A stretch of DNA of 11,663 bases, from positions 1 to 11,663 of the forward strand of contig DAISNS010000064.1 of NCBI GenBank assembly GCA_036830905.1, given 5' to 3'. The notes beneath the pieces were generated by a model that saw nothing but the letters and a program-made list of their open reading frames with translations, made no database searches and was not told the origin of the DNA. This document shows positions 1-6,315 of the stretch, piece by piece (position 1 is the stretch's first letter; each line of letters opens with the position of its first letter). Position numbers and translations under genes: made by a program. Source of the DNA: Thermocaproicibacter sp002397355. Its GTDB lineage: Bacteria > Bacillota > Clostridia > Oscillospirales > Acutalibacteraceae.

Positions 1-184
1 CCGGGGCGTCGTCGGGGAACTGGATGTCCTCGAATTTCGGGACGTCGGCCGCCGCTGCGGCGGAGCTGCCGGAGGCGTTGGAAGTCGCCGCGGCGGAGCT
101 GCCCGCGTCCCCGCCGGAACAGCCCGGCAGGACCAGCGCCGCCAGCATGGAGACGGCGCAAAGGATGCTTATCGTTTTCTTCAT
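1..184 (-). CDS. Sugar ABC transporter substrate-binding lipoprotein (N-terminal part)
   Basis: Only the first 61 codons are in the window; the gene continues past the left edge. The product starts with a lipoprotein signal peptide: basic MKK, a hydrophobic stretch, and a lipobox ending LPGC with the lipidated cysteine at residue 22. A Ser/Ala/Gly-rich linker follows (about residues 23-48), then an acidic segment (DVPKFEDIQFPDD) that probably begins the mature binding domain. It should be an extracytoplasmic lipoprotein that delivers an oligosaccharide or glycoside to the two permeases encoded just upstream. The binding-protein call rests on the lipobox and on its place as third gene after two LplB/YtcP-type permeases; the binding fold itself is not visible. 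The start ATG at 184-182 has an AAGGAGGAG ribosome binding site about 11 bases upstream. Confidence 0.85.
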   Translation of the reverse strand, partial: MKKTISILCAVSMLAALVLPGCSGGDAGSSAAATSNASGSSAAAAADVPKFEDIQFPDDAP

Positions 185-230
185 AGACGAATGACTCCTC
201 CTTCATAATATCTCTATATTTCCTGAATCT

Positions 231-267
231 CTTTTCCGAAAGGGCTGCGCACTCCCCGCCGGAAGAG
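231..267 (-). other. Possible stem-loop between permease and binding-protein genes
   Basis: In the 100-base gap between the second permease and the lipoprotein gene, TTCCG and CGGAA (234-238 and 260-264) form a stem, with an inner GGG/CCC pairing (242-244 with 254-257). No T-run follows on the minus strand, so it does not look like a terminator. Hairpins at this place in ABC operons often stabilise the 3' binding-protein mRNA. That role is inferred; the stem is modest and has an internal loop. Confidence 0.3.
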
Positions 268-284
268 AAAACTGGACGAATGGA

Positions 285-1181
285 TCAGCCCTTCACCGAG
301 CCGGTGTAAACGCCGTAGATGAAGTACTTCTGCAGGAACGGGTAAACGCAGAGGATGGGAAGTACGGCGATCACGACAGACGCCATCTTGAACCCCTCCG
401 GCGTCACGCGGTCGATGGGATTCACCATCGAGCTCATCGTGTCGCTGACGTTGACGCTCGTCATCAGCTGCTTGATCACGTAAGACATCGAATAGAGGTT
501 CGCGTCGTGGACGTACAGCATCACGTCGAACCAGGAGTTCCACTGGGCGACCGCCGAGAAAAGGCCCAGCGCGCAGATGGTGGGAACCAGGAGCGGCACC
601 GCGATCCTCGTCATCTTCTGCAGCTCCGACGCGCCGTCGAGGTCGGCCGACTCCATGATGTCGCCCGGGATGCCCTCCACGAAGATCTTGACGATCATCA
701 TGTTGAACGCGTTGCCCATGGCGGGGATGATGTAAACCCAGAACGTGTTCATGAGGTGGAGCTTGTTGATCAGCAGGTAACCCGGGATGAGGCCGCCGTT
801 CAGGATCATCGTGATCACGAAGAAGATCACGAGGCCGCGGTGCCCGGGCATGTCGTCCTTCGCGAGGATATACCCCGCCGGGACCACAAGCAGCAGCGAG
901 GCCGCGGGGCCGACCACGGTGCGCAGAACGGAGATCAGAAGGGAATGGAGCACGCCGCTCTGCTCAAACACAAGCTGATAGGTGCGAAAGGTCGGGTGCT
1001 TCGGGAAAATCACGAAATAGTTGTTGGCGAGCAGCTCGCCTTCCGAGGTCAGCGACATGCCGACGACGTAGATGAAGGGGAACAGGCAGAGGAGCGTGAC
1101 AATGCCGACGATGACGGCGATGACGACCTGATAGATTCTTTCCGCACCCGTCAGGCGGATGCGGTTCGGATTGCGTGCCAT
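285..1181 (-). CDS. Carbohydrate ABC transporter permease, YtcP/LplC type (CUT1)
   Basis: A 298-residue inner-membrane permease, one half of the channel of a CUT1-class sugar ABC importer. It has about six hydrophobic helices, the first near residues 17-44. The cytoplasmic EAA loop that contacts the ATPase is visible at about 177-200 (ESADLDGASELQKMTRIAVP). The C-terminus (QKYFIYGVYTGSVKG) is the usual ending of the YtcP/LplC group, which handles complex oligosaccharides. The reading frame is open further upstream, but the ATG at 1181 is chosen because AAGGGGGG lies about 8 bases ahead of it and the longer form would run into the preceding permease gene. Only 14 bases separate it from that gene's stop, so the two are co-transcribed and probably translationally coupled. 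The exact sugar is unknown. Confidence 0.93.
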   Translation of the reverse strand: MARNPNRIRLTGAERIYQVVIAVIVGIVTLLCLFPFIYVVGMSLTSEGELLANNYFVIFPKHPTFRTYQLVFEQSGVLHSLLISVLRTVVGPAASLLLVVPAGYILAKDDMPGHRGLVIFFVITMILNGGLIPGYLLINKLHLMNTFWVYIIPAMGNAFNMMIVKIFVEGIPGDIMESADLDGASELQKMTRIAVPLLVPTICALGLFSAVAQWNSWFDVMLYVHDANLYSMSYVIKQLMTSVNVSDTMSSMVNPIDRVTPEGFKMASVVIAVLPILCVYPFLQKYFIYGVYTGSVKG

Positions 1182-1195
1182 ATCTTTTTCCCCCC

Positions 1196-2155
1196 TTACC
1201 AAAGGCCGCGGCCGGCAAACTTGTGGCTGAGCTTGTTCGAGCCGATGATCAGGATGAAGCCGATGAACGACTTCAGCATGCCCACGGCGGCGCCGTAGCT
1301 GTACTGCATCTTTCCGATGCCCACGCGGTACACCCACGTGTCGATGATGTCGCCCACGTCGTAGACGGAGGGATTATAGAAAAGCAGCACCTGCTCGAAA
1401 TCGTTGTTCAGGATATTGCCGAGGGAAATGATCAGCGAAAAGACGATGACCGGCATCATGGCGGGCAGCGTGACCGTCATCGTCCTGCGGATGGGCCCGG
1501 CGCCGTCGATCTTGCACGCCTCGTACAGCTCCGGGTTCACGCCGGTCAGCGCCGCGAAATACAGGATCGTGCCCCAGCCCACGCCCTTCCAGATCTGGGA
1601 GCCGATGAGCAGGGAGCGGAAATATTTCGACTCCATGAGGAACGAGATCTTCCCCTGCCCCAGGTTCGCGAGCATCTCGTTGACAAAGCCGTTGTTGGAA
1701 AAGAAAGCGAACACGATCCCGTAAATGATCACCCAGGAAAAGAAATACGGAATATAGACGATCGTCTGGCAGATCTTTTTGTAGCGCACGTTGATCAGGT
1801 CGAAAATGAAGATCGCGAGCAGGATGGAGGGCCAGAAGGTCCACAGCAGGCGGTAGACGCTCAGGATCAGCGTGTTGGTGATCTTCTGGATCATGTCGGG
1901 GTCCGCAAAGATGCGCTCGTAATTTTCCCACCCGACGAACGGGGCGTTGAAGATCGTGTTGCCGATGCGGAAGTCCTGAAAGGACATCACCGTGCCCATG
2001 ACGATCGGTATGTAGTTGAAAATGATGAAATACGCTGCGACCAGGGCGATGACGATATAGAGCGGCCTGTATTTCCGGAAAGCCGCTTTTTTCTTCTCCG
2101 CTTTTCCCCTTCCGGCGGAGACCGCCGCCGGAACCTGCGCTGTGGCCTGATTCAT
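1196..2155 (-). CDS. Carbohydrate ABC transporter permease, LplB/YteP type (CUT1)
   Basis: A 319-residue membrane permease, the partner half of the sugar import channel. A basic cytoplasmic N-terminus (about residues 1-31, rich in Lys, Arg and Ala) precedes the first membrane helix (RPLYIVIALVAAYFIIFNYIP). The EAA motif is present (ELYEACKIDGAGPIRRTMTV, then LP), and the C-terminus (NKLSHKFAGRGLW) matches the usual ending of LplB-type permeases. It is the first gene of the operon LplB-like, YtcP-like, binding lipoprotein. The ATG at 2155 has an AGAGGA/GGGGAAG purine stretch 5-12 bases upstream. No ATPase gene lies in the operon within view; members of this group usually borrow a shared MsmX-type ATPase encoded elsewhere, but whether that holds here is inferred. 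Confidence 0.94.
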   Translation of the reverse strand: MNQATAQVPAAVSAGRGKAEKKKAAFRKYRPLYIVIALVAAYFIIFNYIPIVMGTVMSFQDFRIGNTIFNAPFVGWENYERIFADPDMIQKITNTLILSVYRLLWTFWPSILLAIFIFDLINVRYKKICQTIVYIPYFFSWVIIYGIVFAFFSNNGFVNEMLANLGQGKISFLMESKYFRSLLIGSQIWKGVGWGTILYFAALTGVNPELYEACKIDGAGPIRRTMTVTLPAMMPVIVFSLIISLGNILNNDFEQVLLFYNPSVYDVGDIIDTWVYRVGIGKMQYSYGAAVGMLKSFIGFILIIGSNKLSHKFAGRGLW

Positions 2156-2267
2156 AGTTTTCCTCTTCCCCTTTTCCTGTTTTTATGGCAAATGGAAATC
2201 ACGATCCGGCCTGAAAAGGCGGTCATGACTTAAATACACATTTTTTGCTTCAAATGTTTCTTGTTTT

Positions 2268-2296
2268 AGTATAAACTGTGTTCCGCTTGAAGTACA
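2268..2296 (-). promoter_or_regulatory. Probable promoter of the sugar ABC operon
   Basis: On the minus strand a good -10 (TATACT, 2273-2268) has only a poor -35 at 17-bp spacing (TGTACT, 2296-2291). A weak -35 touching the tandem repeat at 2297-2333 is what an AraC-type activator-dependent promoter looks like. The transcript would carry a leader of about 105 bases. This is a motif-level prediction. Confidence 0.5.
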
Positions 2297-2333
2297 TGGA
2301 CTTTACCGCTGAAAAAGTGGACTTTGAAACTGA
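2297..2333 (-). repeat. Tandem direct repeat, likely activator site for the ABC operon
   Basis: TGGACTTT-N4-CTGA occurs at 2297-2312 and again at 2318-2333, exactly 21 bp apart (two helical turns), with all 12 defined bases identical. The promoter-proximal copy abuts the weak -35 of the minus-strand ABC promoter. Tandem half-sites spaced 21 bp and touching the -35 are the classical arrangement of AraC-family activators (as in araI1/I2). An AraC-type regulator is encoded at 5515-6315, but its link to this site is inferred. Confidence 0.6.
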
Positions 2334-2383
2334 GATTCCGCCTTTCCCCGTCTTCCGGCTTTTTCCGCGCCGGGCGGCCGGGG

Positions 2384-2412
2384 TTGCGGTTTCCCCCGCC
2401 CGATGGTAAAAT
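2384..2412 (+). promoter_or_regulatory. Probable promoter of the MATE gene
   Basis: TTGCGG (2384-2389), a 17-bp spacer, then TAAAAT (2407-2412) preceded by TGG, which makes an extended -10. It lies 38 bases upstream of the chosen start codon and in the strand direction of the MATE gene. Confidence 0.5.
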
Positions 2413-2449
2413 GGATTTTATATGGGAAGAAAGCGTCGGGGGAAAGCGA

Positions 2450-3826
2450 ATGGGTTTACGCAAGCGAACGGATGCCAAGACGAAAAGCGCAAAGGACATG
2501 ACGGTCGGGGACCCGAGGAGGCTGATCCTCGCGTTCGCCGTTCCGATCTGCCTGAGCCAGCTGTTTCAGCAGCTTTACAACACGGCCGATTCCGTCATCG
2601 TGGGGAATTTCATCGGGAAAAGCGCGCTGGCGGCCGTCAGTTCCTCCGGAACGCTGATCTACCTGCTGATCAGCTTTTTTACGGGCCTCTCGATGGGCGC
2701 GGGCGTGACGATCTCAAGGTACTTCGGGGCCGGGGACTATGAGAAGATGTCGGAGGCCATCCACACCAACGTGGCTTTCGGCCTGGTCTCCGGCGCGGTG
2801 CTAACCGTTTTCGGCGTGCAGGCGACGCCGGCGATCCTGCGCTGGATGGGAACGGACCCGCGGGTGCTGCCGCAGTCCATCCTCTTTTTCCGCTATTACT
2901 TCTACGGCACGCCGGCCATCGTGATGTACAACGTCTTCACCGGCATCATGACCGCCGTCGGCGACAGCCGGAGGCCGCTCCGTTACCTCATTTTCTCGTC
3001 GGTCCTGAATATCGCGCTGGACCTGACGTTCATCGCCGGGTTCCGCCTGAACGTCGGCTGGGCCGCCGTCGGGACCACGATCGCGCAGGCCGCCAGCGCG
3101 GTCCTGTGCCTGGTCCATCTGACGCGCAGGGGGACCGTCTGCCGCATTTCGCTGCGCCGGATCCGCTTCCACCGCGACATGCTGGGAGAGATCCTCCGGT
3201 ACGGCCTGCCGACGGGCGTGGAAACCTCGGTGATCGGCCTCGCCAACGTCATCGTGCAGACGAACATCAATTCCTTCGGGGAGGACGCGATGGCCGGCTA
3301 CGGCTCCTACATCAAAATCGAGGGCTTCGCGTTCCTGCCGATCACCTGCTTCGCCACGGCGCTCGCCACCTTCGTCAGCCAGAACCTGGGCGCCGGAAAA
3401 CACGAGCGCGCGCAGAAAGGGGCCAGGTTCGGCATCCGCACTTCGTTCCTGCTCGCGGAGGCCATCGGCGTCTTCATCTTCTGCTTCGCCCCCTCCCTCG
3501 TGGGCCTGTTCAACCGGGACCCCGGCGTCGTCGCCTACGGCGTGCGGCAGGCGCGCACGGAGGCGCTGTTTTTCTGCCTGCTCGCTTTCTCCCACTGCGT
3601 CGCGGGCATCTGCCGCGGCGCGGGGAAGGCCGTGGTCCCCATGGCGATCATGCTCGGCGTCTGGTGCGTGTTCCGCATCCTTTACATCCGCGCGGCGATG
3701 AGCGTCTCGCACGACATCGCGCTGATCTTCTGGGCGTACCCGATCACCTGGACCATCAGCTCCGCCATCTACCTCGTCTACTATAAAAAATCGAACTGGG
3801 TCCACGGCTTCGACGGCCCGGTTTAA
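2450..3826 (+). CDS. MATE family multidrug/toxin efflux transporter (MepA/DinF-like)
   Basis: A 458-residue polytopic inner-membrane protein of normal MATE length. It should export cationic drugs, dyes or metabolites using a Na+ or H+ gradient. The two-fold family signature is clear: the first half carries the motif SQLFQQLYNTADSVIVGNFI near residues 35-54, and the second half carries TFVSQNLGAGKHERA, with roughly twelve hydrophobic segments in all. The frame is open further upstream to 2324, but the ATG at 2450 is preferred: it has GGGGGA 6 bases ahead, and a promoter-like TTGCGG-17-TAAAAT lies inside the upstream extension. It appears monocistronic, divergent from the sugar ABC operon and closed by a strong hairpin terminator. 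It has no clear tie to the sugar genes; its substrate cannot be inferred. Confidence 0.92.
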   Translation: MGLRKRTDAKTKSAKDMTVGDPRRLILAFAVPICLSQLFQQLYNTADSVIVGNFIGKSALAAVSSSGTLIYLLISFFTGLSMGAGVTISRYFGAGDYEKMSEAIHTNVAFGLVSGAVLTVFGVQATPAILRWMGTDPRVLPQSILFFRYYFYGTPAIVMYNVFTGIMTAVGDSRRPLRYLIFSSVLNIALDLTFIAGFRLNVGWAAVGTTIAQAASAVLCLVHLTRRGTVCRISLRRIRFHRDMLGEILRYGLPTGVETSVIGLANVIVQTNINSFGEDAMAGYGSYIKIEGFAFLPITCFATALATFVSQNLGAGKHERAQKGARFGIRTSFLLAEAIGVFIFCFAPSLVGLFNRDPGVVAYGVRQARTEALFFCLLAFSHCVAGICRGAGKAVVPMAIMLGVWCVFRILYIRAAMSVSHDIALIFWAYPITWTISSAIYLVYYKKSNWVHGFDGPV

Positions 3827-3830
3827 AGCG

Positions 3831-3873
3831 GAAGCTCCCCCGTTTCCCGGTCGGGAAACGGGGGAGCTTCTTT
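3831..3873 (+). terminator. Hairpin terminator shared by convergent MATE and DUF4097 genes
   Basis: An uninterrupted 18-bp stem (3831-3848 with 3853-3870) with a GGTC loop starts four bases after the MATE stop. It is followed on the plus strand by a short TTT. It lies between two convergent genes (stops at 3826 and 3892), so it may work in both directions. The U-tract is short on the plus side and absent just after the stem on the minus side, so strength is uncertain. Confidence 0.75.
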
Positions 3874-3891
3874 CGGCGGGCACGGGCCGCG

Positions 3892-4914
3892 TCACGCCTG
3901 CGCGGGGGCGAACCTGACGTCGATGCGTCCGTTGCTCGTCCTCACGTCCAGCGACTTTTTCTGGCCGGGATAGACCAGCTCCGGCGGCAGCGTGTTGGAA
4001 GCGTTGCTCGTGCGGCTGCGCACCGCGTACTCGCGCATGTCGCCGCGGATCACGGCGCTGACCGATCCGTTGCTGGTGGTGAACTCGATGTGGTCCGACT
4101 CCACGTCCTGCGCGCAGACCGCCCCGTTGCTGGAGCGCAGGCTCAGCGCGTCCCGGAAAACACAGCCCTCGGCGGTCGCGCGGCCGTTGCTGGTCTGGGC
4201 CGTGCAGGCTCCGCCCCGCATGCCGCGCAGCTCCAGCGCGCCGTTGGAAGTCCTCGCCCGCAGGTTTTCGCAGCGGAAACCCTCCGCGGAAAGGTGGCCG
4301 TTGGAGGAGGAAAGCGTCATCGCGCGCAGGCTGCCAAGCCCGGCGGCGCGCAGGCGCGCGTTGCCGGTGGAGGCGCGGATCTCCCCGGCGAACGAGGCCG
4401 GTATATCCACGCAGATCCTGCGCGGCCTGGAAAACAGGTCGCGCCAGTGGAAGACGGAAAACGTCATCGTCTGGCGGAACGAGAAAACGCCGCCCTGCTC
4501 GTAGACCTCCACATGGTCGTTTGTCCCCGGTGTGAAGCGCACCGTCACCGGGCCGCCCTGCACCGGGCGAAGCTCCACGGCGGTATTCTGCGCGGCGACG
4601 ACGACCGTGTGCACCGCCCCGCGCGCGGGATAGACGCTTTCCTCCGGCGCGGCGCGGGCGGCGCCCGCGCTCCCCGCCTGCGGGGATTCCGCCGGAACCT
4701 CGTGCTCCTGGAACCCTTCTCGGCTTTCCTTCAGGATCTGGGCGGCGATCTCCCGCGGGTTCCCGAAGCCGGCGATCAGTTCCTCCTCGTCCTTCCCGTT
4801 TTCGACGCCGTCGCAGATCATCTCGCGGTAATAGTCGATGACGCACGCGCGCTCCGCATCGCTCAGCGAAACGAGCGCGGCCGCAAGCTGCCGCAGGAAT
4901 TCTTCCCGTTTCAT
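3892..4914 (-). CDS. DUF1700 (HAAS-like)-DUF4097 fusion protein
   Basis: A 340-residue protein with two parts. Residues about 1-66 match the DUF1700/HAAS helical domain (MKREEFLRQLAAALVSLSDAE, GFGNPREIAAQILKE). After an Ala/Pro/Glu-rich linker (about 67-98), residues 99-340 form a DUF4097-type beta-solenoid. Its repeats show as S/T-SNG motifs at about 203, 222, 241, 261, 280, 302 and 326, a period near 20 residues. Unlike many relatives, I see no membrane helix between the parts and no signal peptide, so it may be cytoplasmic or membrane-peripheral. Its start overlaps the PadR stop by ATGA (4914-4911), giving translational coupling. PadR-DUF1700-DUF4097 sets are common in Firmicutes and tied in a general way to envelope stress, but the molecular function is not established. 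Confidence 0.88.
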   Translation of the reverse strand: MKREEFLRQLAAALVSLSDAERACVIDYYREMICDGVENGKDEEELIAGFGNPREIAAQILKESREGFQEHEVPAESPQAGSAGAARAAPEESVYPARGAVHTVVVAAQNTAVELRPVQGGPVTVRFTPGTNDHVEVYEQGGVFSFRQTMTFSVFHWRDLFSRPRRICVDIPASFAGEIRASTGNARLRAAGLGSLRAMTLSSSNGHLSAEGFRCENLRARTSNGALELRGMRGGACTAQTSNGRATAEGCVFRDALSLRSSNGAVCAQDVESDHIEFTTSNGSVSAVIRGDMREYAVRSRTSNASNTLPPELVYPGQKKSLDVRTSNGRIDVRFAPAQA

Positions 4915-5222
4915 TTGGATTCCTCCTCAATATATTGATAGATGCGGCGCATTTGCTCCGCTTCCCCCAGGAACTCCCTGATCTTCTCCCTGCCGGGCGG
5001 CTCGATGCGGTAATATTTCCGAAGGCGCCCGTTGTGCTCCCGGCTGAAGGTGGAAACGCAGCCGCTCGCTTCCAGGCGGCGCAGGATGGGGTACAGCGTG
5101 GACTCGGATACCTCGATGCAGGGCGAGATCTCTCCGACGATGCGGTAGCCGTAGGACGGCTCCCGCTGCAGCGCCGCCAGGACGCAGATCTCCAGCACTC
5201 CTTTTTTCCGCTGAGTGTCCAT
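4911..5222 (-). CDS. PadR family transcriptional regulator
   Basis: A 103-residue winged-helix repressor of the short PadR class. The N-terminal helix (KKGVLEICVLAALQ), the YGYRIV turn, the recognition region ESTLYPILRRLEASGCV (about residues 39-55) and the basic wing (REHNGRLRKYYRIEPPGREKI) are all in family order, followed by a C-terminal dimerisation helix. ATG at 5222 has AAGGAG about 6 bases upstream. The stop overlaps the ATG of the DUF1700-DUF4097 gene, so the two form one operon. The family usually represses its own operon and is released by a ligand. A palindrome covering the operon's -10 region (5302-5324) fits autorepression; the ligand is unknown. Confidence 0.93.
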   Translation of the reverse strand: MDTQRKKGVLEICVLAALQREPSYGYRIVGEISPCIEVSESTLYPILRRLEASGCVSTFSREHNGRLRKYYRIEPPGREKIREFLGEAEQMRRIYQYIEEESK

Positions 5223-5301
5223 TTTCTCTCCTTTCCGAACGCCGGCGGCCCGGCCGCGCAGGCTTTCTTTTTTCCAATAGCCGGTCCGACCGGTTGCGGC
5301 T

Positions 5302-5345
5302 TATACTGTGTTTTATATAGTATACTGCATTGCGCAGTTTGTCAA
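5302..5345 (-). promoter_or_regulatory. Promoter and likely operator of the padR operon
   Basis: On the minus strand a perfect -35 (TTGACA, 5345-5340) is followed after 17 bp by TACTAT (5322-5317), or after 15 bp by TATACT (5324-5319). An inverted repeat TATACT-N11-AGTATA (5302-5324) covers the -10. A dyad of this kind overlapping the -10 suits binding of a dimeric PadR repressor to its own promoter. Confidence 0.65.
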
Positions 5346-5414
5346 GGACGAATTGCAGCGCGGCAGCGATTTTTTTTAGCCGCCGGCCGTTCCGCGCTTC
5401 CCGACCGGAAAGGA

Positions 5415-5443
5415 TAGACTTTTCGCCCGATCCGCTGTAAAAT
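5415..5443 (+). promoter_or_regulatory. Probable promoter of the AraC-type gene
   Basis: TAGACT (5415-5420), 17-bp spacer, TAAAAT (5438-5443) on the plus strand, 71 bases ahead of the chosen start codon. It is divergent from the padR promoter, with about 70 bp between the two -35 boxes. Confidence 0.5.
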
Positions 5444-5514
5444 GAAAGCGCCTTGAAAAACCTTTTCCGAACCGCCGCCGACCGGGCGGAAAAGCCTGAA
5501 TGCGGAGCGTTGCC

Positions 5515-6315
5515 ATGAATGCCGTATACGAAAACAAATCCTGCCCCATGTACGCCGAAACCCAGCGGTCCCTTTCGCCCGTGCCGCACCTGCACAAGGA
5601 AGTGGAGATCGTCTATGTGAGGAACGGGAGCTGCGTCGCCTTCGCCGACCGAAGCAGCTTCGCGCTGCGCAGGGGCGACCTGTTCCTCGCGTTCCCGAAC
5701 CAGATCCATTACTATGAAAAAGCGGCGGTGGGGACCTACTATGTGCTCATCAGCTCCCCGGACGTTTTCTTCGGGCTGGGAAGCGAGATCTGCAACCACG
5801 TGCCCGTCTGCAACGTGCTTTCCGTCGGCGAAGGGAGCCCCGTCGCGGGCCTCGTGCGGCGCGCCGTCCTCGCCGGGGGAAAATACCGGATGACCGCGCT
5901 CCACGGCTACATGAACCTGCTGATGAGCGCCGTTTTTCCGCTGCTCACGCTCAAGCCGCTGATCCTCTCCGACAACCTGACGGTGCACAGCGTGCTGGAC
6001 TACTGCTCGCACAACTGCACGAGGGGGATCACGCTCGACACGGCCGCGCGCGACCTGCACCTGAGCAAATACTATATCTCCCACGTCCTGAACCAGCAGC
6101 TCCACCTGCGCTTCAACGAGTACGTCAATACGCTGCGGATCGACGCGGCGTGCGACAGCCTGAAGGAAACGGACAAAAAAATAGCCGACATCTCGGAAGA
6201 TGTCGGCTTCGGAACGATCCGGTCCTTCAACCGCTCGTTCAAGCGGCTGATGAATATGACACCGAAACGATACCGGGAAATGCTGCGGCCGGATCAGCCG
6301 AGCGAATTCAGGTAG
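5515..6315 (+). CDS. AraC family transcriptional regulator with cupin sensor domain
   Basis: A 266-residue regulator with the normal two-domain plan. Residues about 20-80 form an AraC-type cupin ligand domain (PHLHKEVEIVYVRNG, LRRGDLFLAFPNQIHYYE), expected to bind a sugar or related inducer. The C-terminal 100 residues hold the double helix-turn-helix: the first around ITLDTAARDLHLSKYYISHV, the second around KIADISEDVGF and RSFNRSFKRLMNMTPKRYRE. The ATG at 5515 is chosen because GGAG lies 7 bases upstream; the in-frame ATG at 5500 would add five residues with a poorer site. Its 3' end overlaps the convergent TIM-barrel gene by 22 bases, and the reverse strand of the second helix-turn-helix coding region carries that operon's terminator. 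It is a candidate activator of the sugar genes here; its target is inferred, not shown. Confidence 0.92.
   Translation: MNAVYENKSCPMYAETQRSLSPVPHLHKEVEIVYVRNGSCVAFADRSSFALRRGDLFLAFPNQIHYYEKAAVGTYYVLISSPDVFFGLGSEICNHVPVCNVLSVGEGSPVAGLVRRAVLAGGKYRMTALHGYMNLLMSAVFPLLTLKPLILSDNLTVHSVLDYCSHNCTRGITLDTAARDLHLSKYYISHVLNQQLHLRFNEYVNTLRIDAACDSLKETDKKIADISEDVGFGTIRSFNRSFKRLMNMTPKRYREMLRPDQPSEFR
6175..6208 (-). terminator. Intrinsic terminator of the TIM-barrel operon, inside the araC-type gene
   Basis: Read on the minus strand, an 11-bp perfect stem (AGCCGACATCT at 6183-6193 pairing with 6198-6208) with a 4-base loop is followed by A and seven Ts (6181-6175). It lies 86 bases beyond the stop of the isomerase gene at 6294, in the right direction. 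On the plus strand no T-run follows, so it should not stop the araC-type mRNA. The stem encodes part of the IADISEDVGF helix-turn-helix motif. Confidence 0.8.

Noticed and set aside
2324..2449. Upstream extension of the MATE protein by 42 codons
   Set aside because: The stretch holds a promoter-like sequence and overlaps the direct-repeat regulatory site; the ATG at 2450 has the better ribosome binding site and fits the family start.
2801..4930. A 709-codon open frame on the minus strand across the MATE and DUF4097 region
   Set aside because: It is a GC-rich shadow frame, full of Arg, Gly and Ala, lying across two clear genes; it has no family resemblance.
5371..5378. A run of eight Ts between padR and the araC-type gene, considered as a terminator tail
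   Set aside because: No convincing stem precedes it, and it lies between two divergent promoters.
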